64,000 bases of DNA from Bifidobacterium sp. ESL0704 (GTDB lineage: Bacteria; Actinomycetota; Actinomycetes; Actinomycetales; Bifidobacteriaceae): the NCBI RefSeq assembly GCF_029392075.1, contig NZ_CP113929.1:1736001-1800000 (forward strand). Reading direction: 5' to 3'. The position numbers and the translations under genes were made by a program. Shown piece after piece: positions 1 through 9,024 of the stretch; position 1 is the stretch's first letter, and every line of letters begins with the position of its first letter. The notes under the pieces were generated by a model, which did not search any database, was not told the origin of the DNA, and worked only from the letters and a program-made list of their open reading frames with translations.

Positions 1-845
1 TCATCCATCAGCTTCTGGATGGCGGCCTGCACTGCCTTGGCCGTCTGCGTATCGCCCGCTTTGAGCACCACGGCCTCGGGAGTCGTGTCGAAGGTCTTGC
101 CCAACAGTTCGAGCTTATCGCCGTTCTGCTTGACCGCATAGCCAGAGACCGGCGAATCGGCACAGAACGCATCGGCCTTGCCGGTGGCGACGTTGGTGGC
201 CACAATCGTCTGATCCTTCATCGACTGGACATCGATGGCCTTCTTGCCGGAGGCGGTGCACTGGGAATTGAGTTTTTTGACCGTGGTCTCCTGGACGGTG
301 CCGGTCAGCACCGCAACGCTGCTGCCGCAGAGATTGTCGGTAGAGAGCTTCTTCGGATTGCCCTTCTGGACGACGAAGGAGGAACCGACGTTGAGGAACG
401 AAACGAACTCGCCGGCTCCCTTACGGTCGGGAGTGACGGTGAATCCGGACATGCCGGCATCGTACTTCGAGCCGATGCCCGGCAGGATGGAATCGAACTC
501 GGCGGTGGTCGCCTCGAACTTCAACCCGAAAATGGCCGAAATCGACTTGGCCAGATCCATTTCATAGCCGATCGGGGTCTTGCCGTCCTTGTCGAGGAAT
601 TCGGCAGGTGCATAATCCGGAGAAACTCCGATGGTGAATTTGCCGTCCTTCTTGATGGAATCAGGCAACATGGCGGCGATCTTGGCATCCTTCTTGACCG
701 AGCTGGTATTGGAGGCGCTGCTCTTCGGGGTCGCGCTCTGGTCGCTTTCGTCGGTGGTACCGCAAGCAGCGACACTGGCCAGCATCGCAGTGGCGCAGAT
801 CCCTGCCAACACGACCTTTACTTTTTGGGAAATATGCAATGACAT
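1..845 (-). CDS. Amino-acid ABC transporter substrate-binding lipoprotein (3' end cut by window)
   Basis: Extracellular solute-binding protein of family 3, the type that captures polar amino acids for an ABC importer. The N-terminus has a basic stretch, a hydrophobic core and a lipobox (LASVAAC, Cys about residue 31), so it should be a lipid-anchored surface protein. A Ser/Thr-rich linker follows. Typical family motifs are present: FTIGVSPDYAPAEF, GYEMDLAKSI, and later DAFCADSPVSGYAV. The ATG at 845 is chosen because AGAGAGGA lies about 7 nt upstream and the signal peptide starts there. The C-terminus lies beyond the left edge, so permease and ATPase partners are not visible. The exact substrate cannot be told; glutamate or a related polar amino acid is the family default. 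Confidence 0.85.
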   Translation of the reverse strand, partial: MSLHISQKVKVVLAGICATAMLASVAACGTTDESDQSATPKSSASNTSSVKKDAKIAAMLPDSIKKDGKFTIGVSPDYAPAEFLDKDGKTPIGYEMDLAKSISAIFGLKFEATTAEFDSILPGIGSKYDAGMSGFTVTPDRKGAGEFVSFLNVGSSFVVQKGNPKKLSTDNLCGSSVAVLTGTVQETTVKKLNSQCTASGKKAIDVQSMKDQTIVATNVATGKADAFCADSPVSGYAVKQNGDKLELLGKTFDTTPEAVVLKAGDTQTAKAVQAAIQKLMD

Positions 846-1026
846 CTTGAGTCCTCTCTGGGGCGGCACCGGATGTCCCGCTCGCTTTGACTAATTGCAT
901 AATATACTAACATACGTATTTATGCAAGATATCCATCTCAATAGATGGACAACGATGTCTGCAGCCAGTTCATCAGACACCCTGCCCGCCCTATCGCAAG
1001 CAGCAAGCCCGATATAAGGCGTGTAA

Positions 1027-1351
1027 GCGTCTCAAATCCTCCACTATCTAAAGTTACTGGAGCAAACACGACGCAAACAACCAACAAAGCGTCACAAAAG
1101 CTCCAACAACAACGCTTAACGGAGGAAACACGACGGAAAAACGAGACCCCACGTCACAAAAGCTCCAACAACCACGCTTAACGGAGCAAACACGACGGAA
1201 AAACGAGACCCCACGTCACAAAAGCTCCAACAACCACAACTACCGGAGCAAACACGACGCAAACCACAACAAAAGCGTCGCAAAACCTCCAGCTACAAAA
1301 ATCCCGGAGGAAACGCGACGCCGACTGCCACCCAGGCGTCGCAATTCCTCC
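1027..1351. repeat. 62-bp tandem array of alternating inverted arms (array A)
   Basis: Left arms (GCGTCACAAAAGCTCC or close variants) begin at 1027, 1089, 1151, 1213, 1275 and 1336, a period of 62 bp (61 in the last step). Right arms (GGAGCAAACACGACGC type) begin at 1059, 1121, 1183, 1245 and 1306. GGAGC pairs with GCTCC and GACGC with GCGTC around a symmetric 6-nt internal loop, so each right arm can fold with the arm on either side. The array fills most of the gap of about 530 bp between the solute-binding protein gene and smpB. No convincing protein is encoded there. Confidence 0.85.
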
Positions 1352-1374
1352 GGGATGCAAACCAACGATGCAGC

Positions 1375-1854
1375 CTAACGCACCAGCTTGTTCTTGTAGC
1401 GCATCGCCCGCAGCGCCTCGCGCTTGTCTTCCGCCTCACGCAGAGCCTGACGCTTGTCGTATTCCTTCTTGCCTCGCGCCAAGGCGATCTCGGCCTTCAC
1501 ACGGCCGTCTTTGAAGTAAAGGCTCAACGGGACGATGGTGTAACCCTTGGCCTCGGTCTGGCGGCTGAGCTTGGCGATCTGGGAGGCATGCAGGAGCAAC
1601 TTGCGCTTGCGCTTGGGAGCGTGGTTGTTCCAAGTACCGTTGAGATATTCGGGGATGTTCGCGCCTTCCAGCCACATCTCGCCGTTACGGTCGATGGAGA
1701 CGAATGATTCGGCCAGCGATGCCCGCCCCTCGCGCAGCGACTTGACTTCGGTGCCGGTCAATACCAGACCGGCCTCATAATGGTCTTCGATGGTGTAGTT
1801 ATGCCGCGCCTTGCGATTCTGCGCGATGAGCTTCGTACCTTGTTCCTTTGCCAT
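1375..1854 (-). CDS. smpB: SsrA-binding protein SmpB
   Basis: SmpB binds tmRNA and delivers it to stalled ribosomes for trans-translation. The 159-residue product shows the conserved core: [11 protein letters not shown] near the N-terminus, the [16 protein letters not shown] block, and a basic C-terminal tail ending [16 protein letters not shown] that enters the mRNA path. The start ATG at 1854 gives the canonical [15 protein letters not shown]; the frame is open further upstream but that part matches nothing in the family. GGGGAG lies just upstream. It is the last gene of the ftsE-ftsX-CHAP-smpB row on this strand, and the 62-bp array follows it. No tmRNA gene was found in the window. Confidence 0.96.
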   Translation of the reverse strand: MAKEQGTKLIAQNRKARHNYTIEDHYEAGLVLTGTEVKSLREGRASLAESFVSIDRNGEMWLEGANIPEYLNGTWNNHAPKRKRKLLLHASQIAKLSRQTEAKGYTIVPLSLYFKDGRVKAEIALARGKKEYDKRQALREAEDKREALRAMRYKNKLVR

Positions 1855-1985
1855 GCCTCTCCCCTTTTCGCCCTGTTTCCTTGATATTCGATATGCCCGA
1901 CCATAGCACAAACGCGCCACCCGACGGGGCAGCGCGCTTGCATGTTCTACTTGCTGAAATTGACTGATATACCGACGTTCATTGC

Positions 1986-3359
1986 TCAGTGGATGAACTG
2001 GTATTTGCTGGCACCATATACATATTCATAAGCTGGGAACGTACGGAACCCGGTACCACCTTCAGAAATCCAAACGGTATCACCATTTACCTGCTCCACA
2101 ATCGCGACATGTCCATAAGCGGCGCTTACCGGACGATAACCCATGGAACCGGTGATGATCGAACCGGGAGTGAAGACCATGGCATCACCGACACGCGGCG
2201 AGTTGTCGACCGCCCAGCCCATACTGCGGGCGGTAGCAGCCCATTGGCCGCCGTTGCCCATGGAGCCCGTGACCGGCTTGCCGAGCTGGTTGCGACGCAT
2301 CCATGCCCAAAGCGTGCACTGACGAGGCGGATACGGGGCACGACCACCACTCCAGCCGCCACCGGTGGAAGGCCTCGATGGAGCAGGGGCCGGAGTCGGT
2401 GCGGGGCGCGAACCACCACTGTTGCCGCCTGAAGAATGCGAAGAGCCACCGGAATGGCTGTTGTTCCAAGTCTGACCAGTGGAATGCGCGTTGTAGTTCT
2501 GGTTGTAGGCAGCGGCCGCCGCCGCGGATTGCGCATCGATCTGCGCCTTCAGTGAGACCATCTGCGCCGCCGCCCTTGCGGAATCGGTGGTCAGTTGGCT
2601 CTGCTGGCTCTGCAGATAATCACGCTGGCTCATGCCTTGGGTGAGCAAGGACTGCAGACTGCTCTGCTTGGCCTGCGCGGTCTGTGCCGCCTGTTGCGCC
2701 GTGGCCGCGTCGCTGTCGGCCTGGACCTTGAGCTTGGAGATCTGATCCTCGATCGCATCAAGGCGCTGCTTGCGGTTCATGGAGGAGTTCAAGGTGTTGG
2801 CGTCTTCATCCGCGGCATTGGCCTCGCTGCGCTTGACGGCGGCCTGGGACTGCATCTTGTCCACGAAATCCTGAGTAGTAGACGACTTGGTGACCACATC
2901 CATGACCTGCGTGGCCTGTGTGGCGTGGAAACTGTCGCGCGCGACCTCGGCCACACCGGCCTTCGCGTCATCGTAGTCGATACCCGTCTGCTTGATCTTG
3001 GCCTCGAGATCATCCTTGTCTTTGATGGCGGCGTTGAGACGATCCGTAGCGGACTGAGCGGCGGTCTGCGCCTGGGTGGCGTTGCCTTGCGCATCGTCGG
3101 CCGCCTGCTGTGCCGCCGGAATCTGATTATCGGTCAGGTCGTTGAGTTCGATAATCTTATTTGCCAGATCCGAATTGACACCGGCAAGCTGAGCGCGCAG
3201 ATTGTTGGTCTCCTGCTGCTTCTGCCGATAATCCCCCCATGTGGCGGCTTCGGCCGTTTCCGAGTTGACACTAAACTCCGCAACGGCGCCAGCCAGAAGC
3301 GTGGCGACGGCAAGCACCATCCCCACAAACATACGCAAACGTCGAGTGACTTTCAGCAA
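1986..3359 (-). CDS. Secreted coiled-coil CHAP-domain peptidoglycan hydrolase
   Basis: Probable secreted cell-wall amidase or endopeptidase. After a basic N-terminus and a hydrophobic signal segment ([20 protein letters not shown]) comes a long Ala/Gln/Asp-rich coiled coil (about residues 50-300), a Ser/Gly/Pro-rich linker, and a C-terminal CHAP domain with the likely catalytic Cys in RQCTLWAW and His in [10 protein letters not shown]. This is the architecture of PcsB, the hydrolase partner of FtsEX in streptococci, and ftsX lies immediately upstream. I infer the same partnership. Start: a TTG at 3359 with AGAAAGGTG upstream gives a normal signal peptide; the ATG at 3332 leaves it short. About 457 residues with the TTG start. 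Confidence 0.85.
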   Translation of the reverse strand: MLKVTRRLRMFVGMVLAVATLLAGAVAEFSVNSETAEAATWGDYRQKQQETNNLRAQLAGVNSDLANKIIELNDLTDNQIPAAQQAADDAQGNATQAQTAAQSATDRLNAAIKDKDDLEAKIKQTGIDYDDAKAGVAEVARDSFHATQATQVMDVVTKSSTTQDFVDKMQSQAAVKRSEANAADEDANTLNSSMNRKQRLDAIEDQISKLKVQADSDAATAQQAAQTAQAKQSSLQSLLTQGMSQRDYLQSQQSQLTTDSARAAAQMVSLKAQIDAQSAAAAAAYNQNYNAHSTGQTWNNSHSGGSSHSSGGNSGGSRPAPTPAPAPSRPSTGGGWSGGRAPYPPRQCTLWAWMRRNQLGKPVTGSMGNGGQWAATARSMGWAVDNSPRVGDAMVFTPGSIITGSMGYRPVSAAYGHVAIVEQVNGDTVWISEGGTGFRTFPAYEYVYGASKYQFIH

Positions 3360-3460
3360 GACAACACCTTTCTTCAGTAACGCAATACAACCACTGTGAC
3401 AAATACCTGCCACCAAGCAAGAAGTGAGTCTATCACAGTATAATAGCAGGTCCCCGGATC

Positions 3461-4384
3461 CTAGACCCGGAGATATCGTCGTAAGGATACCGTCGAGACG
3501 ATCGCGGAAAGCAGCATCGCGCCGACAATCAGCGCCGGAGCCATCAGCCACACCGTCGCCTGATTGACGAACGGCATCCACTGCACCGTCTTGGCAAGCC
3601 AATCCGTGATGAACAATTTGACGATGGCGCTCAATGCCACACACGAGAGCAACGAGCCCAAGAGCGAGGCCAAAACCCCTTCAAGCACGAACGGCAATCG
3701 AATCGTCCAATTCGAGGCTCCGACCAAACGCATGATCTCCGTCTCGTTTTTTCTGCTTGCCGCGCTCATACGTATGGTGATCGCCGTCAGCAGGACAGCC
3801 ACGACGACCATCACCCCTGCCAGAACCAACGTGACCGCAGTGCCTTTGTTGAGCACCGCGAAAACAGGGTCGAAGATCTGCCGCTGATCGAGCACCTCTT
3901 CAACGCCTTGGCTTCCTGAAAGCGTCTCCGAGACCTCCTGGTATTTGGTGGGGTCTTTGAGCTTGAGCCTCAATGAATCCTGCATATCCGCAGCCGTCAG
4001 GGTACGACCCTGGTAGATGCCGTTGGGATATTGCTTGAGGAAGGTGTTCTTATAGAAATCCTCACGGCTTTCGTACGAAATCTTCGAGACCACCTTGCCC
4101 AACTCGTCATGAATCTTGTTCTGCAGCGTGATGATCTCCTTCTGGGTCGGAGCCTTGCCGGCCGAGCAATTGGCGGCCTGGCTGGTGCCGTCAGGGCAAA
4201 GCCAGACCACGACTTCGACCTCCTTGTACCAGTCCCCTTTGGCGCGGGTGATCTGCGCCTGCATCAGGCCTGAAGCACCGATGAAAAGGAAGGAAATAAA
4301 CGTGACCAGAAGCACGGAAAGAATCATCGAGACATTCTGTCTCAGACTCGTCCATGTCTCCGAAAGGATAAACCGTGCTCTCAT
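3461..4384 (-). CDS. ftsX: Cell division ABC transporter permease FtsX
   Basis: FtsX is the membrane half of the FtsEX complex, which couples ATP hydrolysis to activation of a peptidoglycan hydrolase at the septum. The 307-residue product has a cytoplasmic N-terminus (MRARFILSETWTSLRQNVSM), a first transmembrane helix at about residues 21-43, a large extracellular loop (about 45-180) with two cysteines (CPDGTSQAANC), and three C-terminal helices, with EIMRLVGASNWTIRLPF, the usual FtsX coupling region, between helices 2 and 3. Its ATG overlaps the ftsE stop by 4 nt, implying coupled translation. The CHAP hydrolase gene about 100 nt downstream is the likely effector. Confidence 0.95.
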   Translation of the reverse strand: MRARFILSETWTSLRQNVSMILSVLLVTFISFLFIGASGLMQAQITRAKGDWYKEVEVVVWLCPDGTSQAANCSAGKAPTQKEIITLQNKIHDELGKVVSKISYESREDFYKNTFLKQYPNGIYQGRTLTAADMQDSLRLKLKDPTKYQEVSETLSGSQGVEEVLDQRQIFDPVFAVLNKGTAVTLVLAGVMVVVAVLLTAITIRMSAASRKNETEIMRLVGASNWTIRLPFVLEGVLASLLGSLLSCVALSAIVKLFITDWLAKTVQWMPFVNQATVWLMAPALIVGAMLLSAIVSTVSLRRYLRV

Positions 4385-5865
4385 TTGCGCTCCCCCGCGT
4401 TCTTTGCACTTGTATGGCCCGGTGCATCGTGAACCTGTTTTCCTTGCCCGTTGCCCTTGGCCATCGGCTTACGTTGCGCATCGGATTGCGACGGCGGAAC
4501 CGGAGGCGCGGGCAAAGACGGCGTTCCGGTCTTCCTCCTGGCGGATTTTGCGGTATTCTCCGGTTCGCTCTCCCGCGCGAAACGTTTCGAATCTCCAGCC
4601 GTCAGCTTCTCTGCGGCATCAGCTTTCAGATGCTCCGCATGCCGTTGCGCATCAGGTTCGCTGTTGGCCGTGCGAGCGACGTTTCCGCTCTTCGCAGCTT
4701 GCGGGCTGCCGGATCCGGCGAACTTGGACTGCTTGTTTTCCGCGCCAGCCGAAGGTGAAGAATTCTTGCCGTATGCTGAACGTTGCGACTTCTTGCCCTG
4801 CCGGTCTTGGTCGGAATCGGATACGGGTTTGTTCGCACTGGTCATTTCCTCAGGCGTCAGGCCCTTGCCCCACGTCATCGTGGTTTCCGCCGGTTGGAAC
4901 ACCTCGCCGTAACGTCCTGTCCTGCCGGAATGCATGGCATTGGCAAGGCGGGCGATGCCCTCGTTTCCCCCGGTTCCGTTGGCTACGGCATCGGTGACGG
5001 CGTCCATGGCCTGCGTGGCCACCACGGAACGGTCGTCAAGAGGTTGATTATCGCCACCTTGACCCGATGCCGACGATATGGCTTTGACAGAGGACCGGGG
5101 ACGCTTGAATTTGCTGGCGGCAGGATCGATGACCCGTTTCGCCTTCGATTCGACTTCGGCGTCCGGGAAGTATCTGGCGGAATCGTAGCTGCCCTTGGCT
5201 TCGTCGCGTACGATTTTGCCGGCATGCAGCTCGACGACGCGCTTGCGCATGGAGTTGACGATTTCCTCGTTGTGCGTGGCCATGACGATGGTGGTGCCGG
5301 TGCGGTTGATGGCGTCGAGCACTTCCATGATGCCGAGCGATGTGGTCGGATCAAGGTTTCCGGTCGGTTCGTCAGCCAAGAGAATCTGCGGATGGTTGAC
5401 GTAGGCTCTGGCTATGGCCACACGCTGCGCCTCACCGCCGGAAAGCTCGTGCGGGTAGTTCTTTTCCTTACCGGTAAGGCCTACCGTCTCAAGGACTTTG
5501 GGCACCAGTGACTTGATGGTCGACCGCCTGGTGCCTATGACTTCGAGCGCGAACGCGACGTTCTGCCAGACCGTTTTGTTGTTGAGGAGCTTGTAATCCT
5601 GGAAAATAAACCCGATCGAACGACGATATTGCGGAATCTGACGGGCGTTCAGGCGACGCAGGTCGTTGCCGGCCACGCGGATTTCACCGTCCGTAGCCTC
5701 TTCCTCACGCAACAGCAGGCTTAGCAATGTCGTTTTCCCGGAACCCGAAGCGCCTACCAAAAAGACGAAATCGCCGCGTTCGATGTCGAGATTGATATGG
5801 TCCAAGGCCGGCCGTGTGCCCTTGGGATAGATCTTGGAGACCTTATCCAATGTGATCAACGCCAT
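4381..5865 (-). CDS. ftsE: Cell division ATP-binding protein FtsE with long C-terminal extension
   Basis: ABC ATPase of the FtsEX septal complex. The first ~225 residues are a normal FtsE: Walker A GASGSGKTT (38-46), Q-loop FQDYKLL, signature LSGGEAQR (about 141), Walker B ILLADEPTGNLD, and the H-loop MATHNEEIV. The protein then runs on for about 265 residues of Ser/Lys/Ala/Glu-rich, apparently disordered sequence, giving 494 residues against about 230 in most bacteria. The extension is in one uninterrupted frame that ends with the ATGA overlap onto ftsX, so it is not an assembly artefact. AAGGAAA precedes the ATG. The extension may bind division proteins or be phosphorylated; nothing in it is diagnostic. 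Confidence 0.95.
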   Translation of the reverse strand: MALITLDKVSKIYPKGTRPALDHINLDIERGDFVFLVGASGSGKTTLLSLLLREEEATDGEIRVAGNDLRRLNARQIPQYRRSIGFIFQDYKLLNNKTVWQNVAFALEVIGTRRSTIKSLVPKVLETVGLTGKEKNYPHELSGGEAQRVAIARAYVNHPQILLADEPTGNLDPTTSLGIMEVLDAINRTGTTIVMATHNEEIVNSMRKRVVELHAGKIVRDEAKGSYDSARYFPDAEVESKAKRVIDPAASKFKRPRSSVKAISSASGQGGDNQPLDDRSVVATQAMDAVTDAVANGTGGNEGIARLANAMHSGRTGRYGEVFQPAETTMTWGKGLTPEEMTSANKPVSDSDQDRQGKKSQRSAYGKNSSPSAGAENKQSKFAGSGSPQAAKSGNVARTANSEPDAQRHAEHLKADAAEKLTAGDSKRFARESEPENTAKSARRKTGTPSLPAPPVPPSQSDAQRKPMAKGNGQGKQVHDAPGHTSAKNAGERK

Positions 5866-5958
5866 GATGCCGTTTCCTTACTGTTTGCCGCTCGAATTCA
5901 AGTCTAAGAACATCACTATCGCAGATTGTTCCTATTGTGCCGAAATAGCAGAAATTCT

Positions 5959-7122
5959 TTACTTTTTACCGTTTTCGTTGTTTTTGCCCTCGGACTGTTC
6001 AGCCTCGAGCGCGGCCTGACGACGCTGCTCGTGACGCCAGCGAATGCCCGCGTCGATGAACCCGTTGATGTCACCGTCGAAAACGGCCTGCGTCTGGCTG
6101 GTCTCGTAACCGGTACGCAGATCCTTGACCATCTGATAAGGATGCAAAACATAGGAACGCATCTGGTCGCCCCAGCTGGCCTTGATGTCACCGGCCAGTT
6201 CCTTCTTCTTCTTGGCTTCGGCCTCGTGACGGAGGACCAGAAGGCGGGACTGAAGCACCGCCATGGCGGCGGCACGGTTCTGTATCTGGCTGCGTTCGTC
6301 CTGCATGGTCACCACGATGTTGGTAGGCAAATGGGTGATGCGTACCGCGGAATACGTCGTGTTGACGCCCTGTCCGCCAGGGCCCGACGAGCAGTAGGTG
6401 TCCACACGGATATCGGAATCGGGAATGTCGATATGATCGGTTTCCTCGACCAACGGCACCACCTCGACGGCGGCGAAACTGGTCTGGCGACGGCCCTGGT
6501 TGTCGAACGGCGAGATGCGGACCAGACGATGCGTGCCGCCCTCGACAGACAGACGACCGTAGGCGTAAGGGGCATCGACCTGGAAGGTGGCCGACTTGAT
6601 ACCCGCTTCCTCGGCATAGGAGGTGTCCATCACCTTGGCCTTGTAGCCATTGCGCTCGGCCCAACGCATATACATACGCAGCAGCATCTGCGCGAAGTCG
6701 GCCGCATCCACGCCGCCGGCACCGCTTCGGATGGTCACCACGGCGCTGCGCTCATCGTATTCGCCGTCGAGCAACGTCTGGATCTCCATCTCGTCGAGAT
6801 CCTTCTGCAAGTCATCGACGCCCTTCTGAGCCTCTTTCATCGAGTCGGTGTCGCCTTCTTCCTGGCCCAACTCGTAAAGCGTCTCGATGTCGTCGAGCCG
6901 CTGTGAAAGCGCGTTCAGCTTCTTGATCAGCCCCTGTTTGTTGGACAGTCTGCTGGTGATCTTTTGCGCGTTCTCGACGTCATCCCACAGGTTCGGCTGC
7001 GACGCCTCCTGCTCCAACTCGTCGACCTCGGACTTGAGACGCTCGACGTCCAACGCCTTTTCGATCGTCTCATATTTGGTACGCGCTTCGCCCAGCGCCT
7101 GGGAAAAATCAAATTCTGCCAT
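5959..7122 (-). CDS. prfB: Peptide chain release factor 2
   Basis: RF2 recognises UGA and UAA stop codons and triggers peptide release. The 387-residue product contains the RF2-specific SPF anticodon-like tripeptide ([15 protein letters not shown]) and the GGQ catalytic motif ([16 protein letters not shown]). Helical domain 1 is present at the N-terminus ([20 protein letters not shown]). The frame is continuous: there is no in-frame UGA and no CUUUGA slip site, so the programmed +1 autoregulatory frameshift of many RF2 genes is absent here. AAGGTGG sits about 5 nt before the ATG. It lies about 90 nt upstream of ftsE on the same strand. Confidence 0.96.
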   Translation of the reverse strand: MAEFDFSQALGEARTKYETIEKALDVERLKSEVDELEQEASQPNLWDDVENAQKITSRLSNKQGLIKKLNALSQRLDDIETLYELGQEEGDTDSMKEAQKGVDDLQKDLDEMEIQTLLDGEYDERSAVVTIRSGAGGVDAADFAQMLLRMYMRWAERNGYKAKVMDTSYAEEAGIKSATFQVDAPYAYGRLSVEGGTHRLVRISPFDNQGRRQTSFAAVEVVPLVEETDHIDIPDSDIRVDTYCSSGPGGQGVNTTYSAVRITHLPTNIVVTMQDERSQIQNRAAAMAVLQSRLLVLRHEAEAKKKKELAGDIKASWGDQMRSYVLHPYQMVKDLRTGYETSQTQAVFDGDINGFIDAGIRWRHEQRRQAALEAEQSEGKNNENGKK

Positions 7123-7317
7123 TGCTTTCCACCTTATCGTTATTCACTGAAAATTCTCTGACCGTCTTTATCGGCGTCAGGCGGTCCAATGCCCGATTCC
7201 GGCAGTTCGTGCAACCGCACGGCTGCGTGGTGCATATCATGCCTTCAATGAATCCTGCGCCACAGCACCGGCCGTCTTGATTGCCGTGCCCTTGCCGTTA
7301 TCATCAATGCAAAATCG

Positions 7318-7449
7318 TCAAAGACCCGCATATATAGCAGGAATGACCAAAGCGAGCAGCATGGCTGCGGCCACGACGATGCAGATCGCCCGCACGATGT
7401 TGCGGCGACGGCTTTCGCGGCGTTCGCGTTCTTTCCTGTAATCACTCAC
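7318..7449 (-). CDS. 43-residue single-span membrane protein
   Basis: A short reading frame beginning with GTG at 7449. It encodes a very basic N-terminus (SDYRKERERRESRRRN), one clear hydrophobic helix (about residues 18-41, IVRAICIVVAAAMLLALVIP) and then stops at once. The positive-inside pattern predicts a cytoplasmic N-terminus. There is no Shine-Dalgarno sequence; a TACAAT box ends 8 nt before the GTG (7458-7463), which suits a leaderless message. It stands alone, about 200 nt upstream of prfB. Function unknown. The charged-tail-plus-helix composition argues for a real gene; a homologue search would settle it. Confidence 0.6.
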   Translation of the reverse strand: MSDYRKERERRESRRRNIVRAICIVVAAAMLLALVIPAIYAGL

Positions 7450-7510
7450 AATGTGTCATTGTATCGAGCGCATAGGATTAAGCCTCTACTCACTACGACT
7501 GACGTTGCGG

Positions 7511-7686
7511 CGATGGGATATACGATGTTCGGCACGCCCCGGACTAAGCCGCCAAGCAGGAAGTTCTGTGGACTTCCTGTAGGATCAGTGAGCGCGATCC
7601 ATCGAGCGCGAAGGCAAAATCTCCGATTTTGCACAGGCCAAGTCTTTACGGTCGAGCATCGCATATCCCAGACCCCCAACTCAACG
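7511..7686 (-). repeat. Palindromic intergenic element, long copy (inverted relative to the two copies near 23 kb)
   Basis: On the minus strand the element opens with GTTGAG, then CTGGGATATGCGATGCT (7655-7671) and AAGACTTGGCCT. It closes with GTGCCGAACATCGTATATCC, the counterpart of the right end of the copies at 22822 and 23011. The outer arms TGGGATATGCGATG and CATCGTATATCCCA pair over 14 bp, with one G-U if transcribed on this strand. About 80 bp are inserted in the middle and hold their own perfect hairpins: GCAAAATC/GATTTTGC and CAGGAAGT/ACTTCCTG. It lies in the gap of about 350 bp between the 43-residue gene and dapD. It could be a structured RNA or a non-autonomous mobile element. Confidence 0.6.
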
Positions 7687-7802
7687 TTTTCCAATCATCA
7701 GTCCAGTAACCACCGAATCATGGGCCGTATCGGGACAAACAAGACGGCATGCGCTAGATTGGAGACATATTTATTTCAACAATTAGGCTTTAAGGAGCGA
7801 AA

Positions 7803-8807
7803 ATGAGTGACGAACGGACGGCATGGGGCTGGGGGCTGGCCTCGATCGACGAAGCGGGCAATACGCTGGATGTATGGTATCCGCAGCTGACCATGGGTGC
7901 GGCTCCAGACGAGTCCGGACGCCCGCGCCACGGATTCGACGCTTTGATACGCACCCAAGCCGATGCCCGCGGCGTGCGCCGTCAGCCCGTATTCACCGTC
8001 TCCTCGCTGGACTCCCCCATCGTCGACGCGGCCGACGCCTACCTGCGCCTGCACCTGCTGAGCATGTGCATGGTCGAACCGAACACCATCAATCTCGACG
8101 GTATCTTCGCGGTACTCGCCAACGTCGTGTGGACCAACTACGGGCCGTTCGCCGCCGAAAACTTCGCGCTGCGCAAACTGGATGTGATGAACGCGGTGGC
8201 GAAGGCAGGCAACGTGGCAGGCGGCATGCCTACCCCCCGAGTGGATGTCAACGTGCTCGGCGTCGACAAGTTCCCGCGCATGGTCGACTACGTGGTGCCT
8301 GAAGGCGTGCGTATCGGCGACGCGGACCGCGTACGTCTCGGCGCTCATCTGGCGGCCGGCACGACGGTGATGCACGCCGGCTTCGTCAATTTCAACGCCG
8401 GCACGCTCGGCACCTGCATGATCGAAGGACGGGTCTCGCAGGGCGTCACCGTCGGCGACGGGTCGGACGTCGGCGGCGGCTCGTCGATCATGGGCACGCT
8501 TTCCGGCGGCGGCAAGCTGCGCAATTCCATCGGCGAGCACAGCCTGTTGGGCGCCAATGCCGGCATCGGCATTTCTCTGGGCGACAACTGCGTGGTGGAA
8601 GCGGGACTTTACGTCACCGCCGGCACGAAGATCACCATTCACGACAAGGCCAAGATCGCCGCGGGTGAGCCGCTGGAAGTCGTCAAGGGTTCCGAGCTTT
8701 CAGGCAAAGACAATATCCTCTTCATCCGCAATTCGGTGACCGGCACCATCGAAGCCCGTTATCGCAAGGTCGGCATCGCCTTGAACGAGAAGCTGCACAA
8801 GAACTGA
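7803..8807 (+). CDS. dapD: 2,3,4,5-Tetrahydropyridine-2,6-dicarboxylate N-succinyltransferase
   Basis: DapD transfers succinyl from succinyl-CoA to tetrahydrodipicolinate in lysine and diaminopimelate synthesis. The 334-residue protein is of the actinobacterial class, longer than E. coli DapD. It starts [16 protein letters not shown] and carries a left-handed beta-helix of hexapeptide repeats across about residues 160-290 (for example [40 protein letters not shown]). AAGGAGCG precedes the ATG by about 5 nt. It stands alone between a palindromic element and the 8834-8985 array, convergent with gltA. No other dap gene is nearby. Confidence 0.93.
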   Translation: MSDERTAWGWGLASIDEAGNTLDVWYPQLTMGAAPDESGRPRHGFDALIRTQADARGVRRQPVFTVSSLDSPIVDAADAYLRLHLLSMCMVEPNTINLDGIFAVLANVVWTNYGPFAAENFALRKLDVMNAVAKAGNVAGGMPTPRVDVNVLGVDKFPRMVDYVVPEGVRIGDADRVRLGAHLAAGTTVMHAGFVNFNAGTLGTCMIEGRVSQGVTVGDGSDVGGGSSIMGTLSGGGKLRNSIGEHSLLGANAGIGISLGDNCVVEAGLYVTAGTKITIHDKAKIAAGEPLEVVKGSELSGKDNILFIRNSVTGTIEARYRKVGIALNEKLHKN

Positions 8808-8833
8808 CAGGTCCTCAACCGTAAAGCCTGCAA

Positions 8834-8985
8834 TGGTTGCATATGCGACGCAAAATCTAATGTTTACGTCGCATATGCAACCATTTATCGTATTTAGGCC
8901 GCGAAACAAGCCATTAGCGCGCAACATATGCAATCATGCATTTGCATATGCGACACTACACACATAATTTGCGTCACTTATGCAA
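8834..8985. repeat. Inverted-arm array with about 52.5-bp spacing (array D); also the dapD/gltA terminator region
   Basis: A perfect 17-bp inverted repeat, TGGTTGCATATGCGACG at 8834-8850 and its complement at 8867-8883, has a 16-nt loop. It is followed by diverged arms: a right arm ending at 8933 (CATATGCAA), a left arm TTGCATATGCGAC at 8942-8954 and a right arm ending at 8985. Right-arm ends fall at 8880, 8933 and 8985, spacings of 53 and 52 bp. It lies between the convergent 3' ends of dapD and gltA, so the first hairpin can serve as a bidirectional terminator. The further arms are not needed for that. Confidence 0.75.
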
Positions 8986-9024
8986 TATCAGCCTCAACGG
9001 CCATTCAACGCCATAACATCCGCT

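Noticed and set aside
1027..1351. CRISPR array
   Set aside because: The 62-bp period includes both arms and near-identical spacers; there are no unique spacers and no cas genes.
5959..7122. Programmed frameshift in prfB
   Set aside because: The frame is continuous from ATG to stop, with no in-frame UGA near codon 25 and no slip site.
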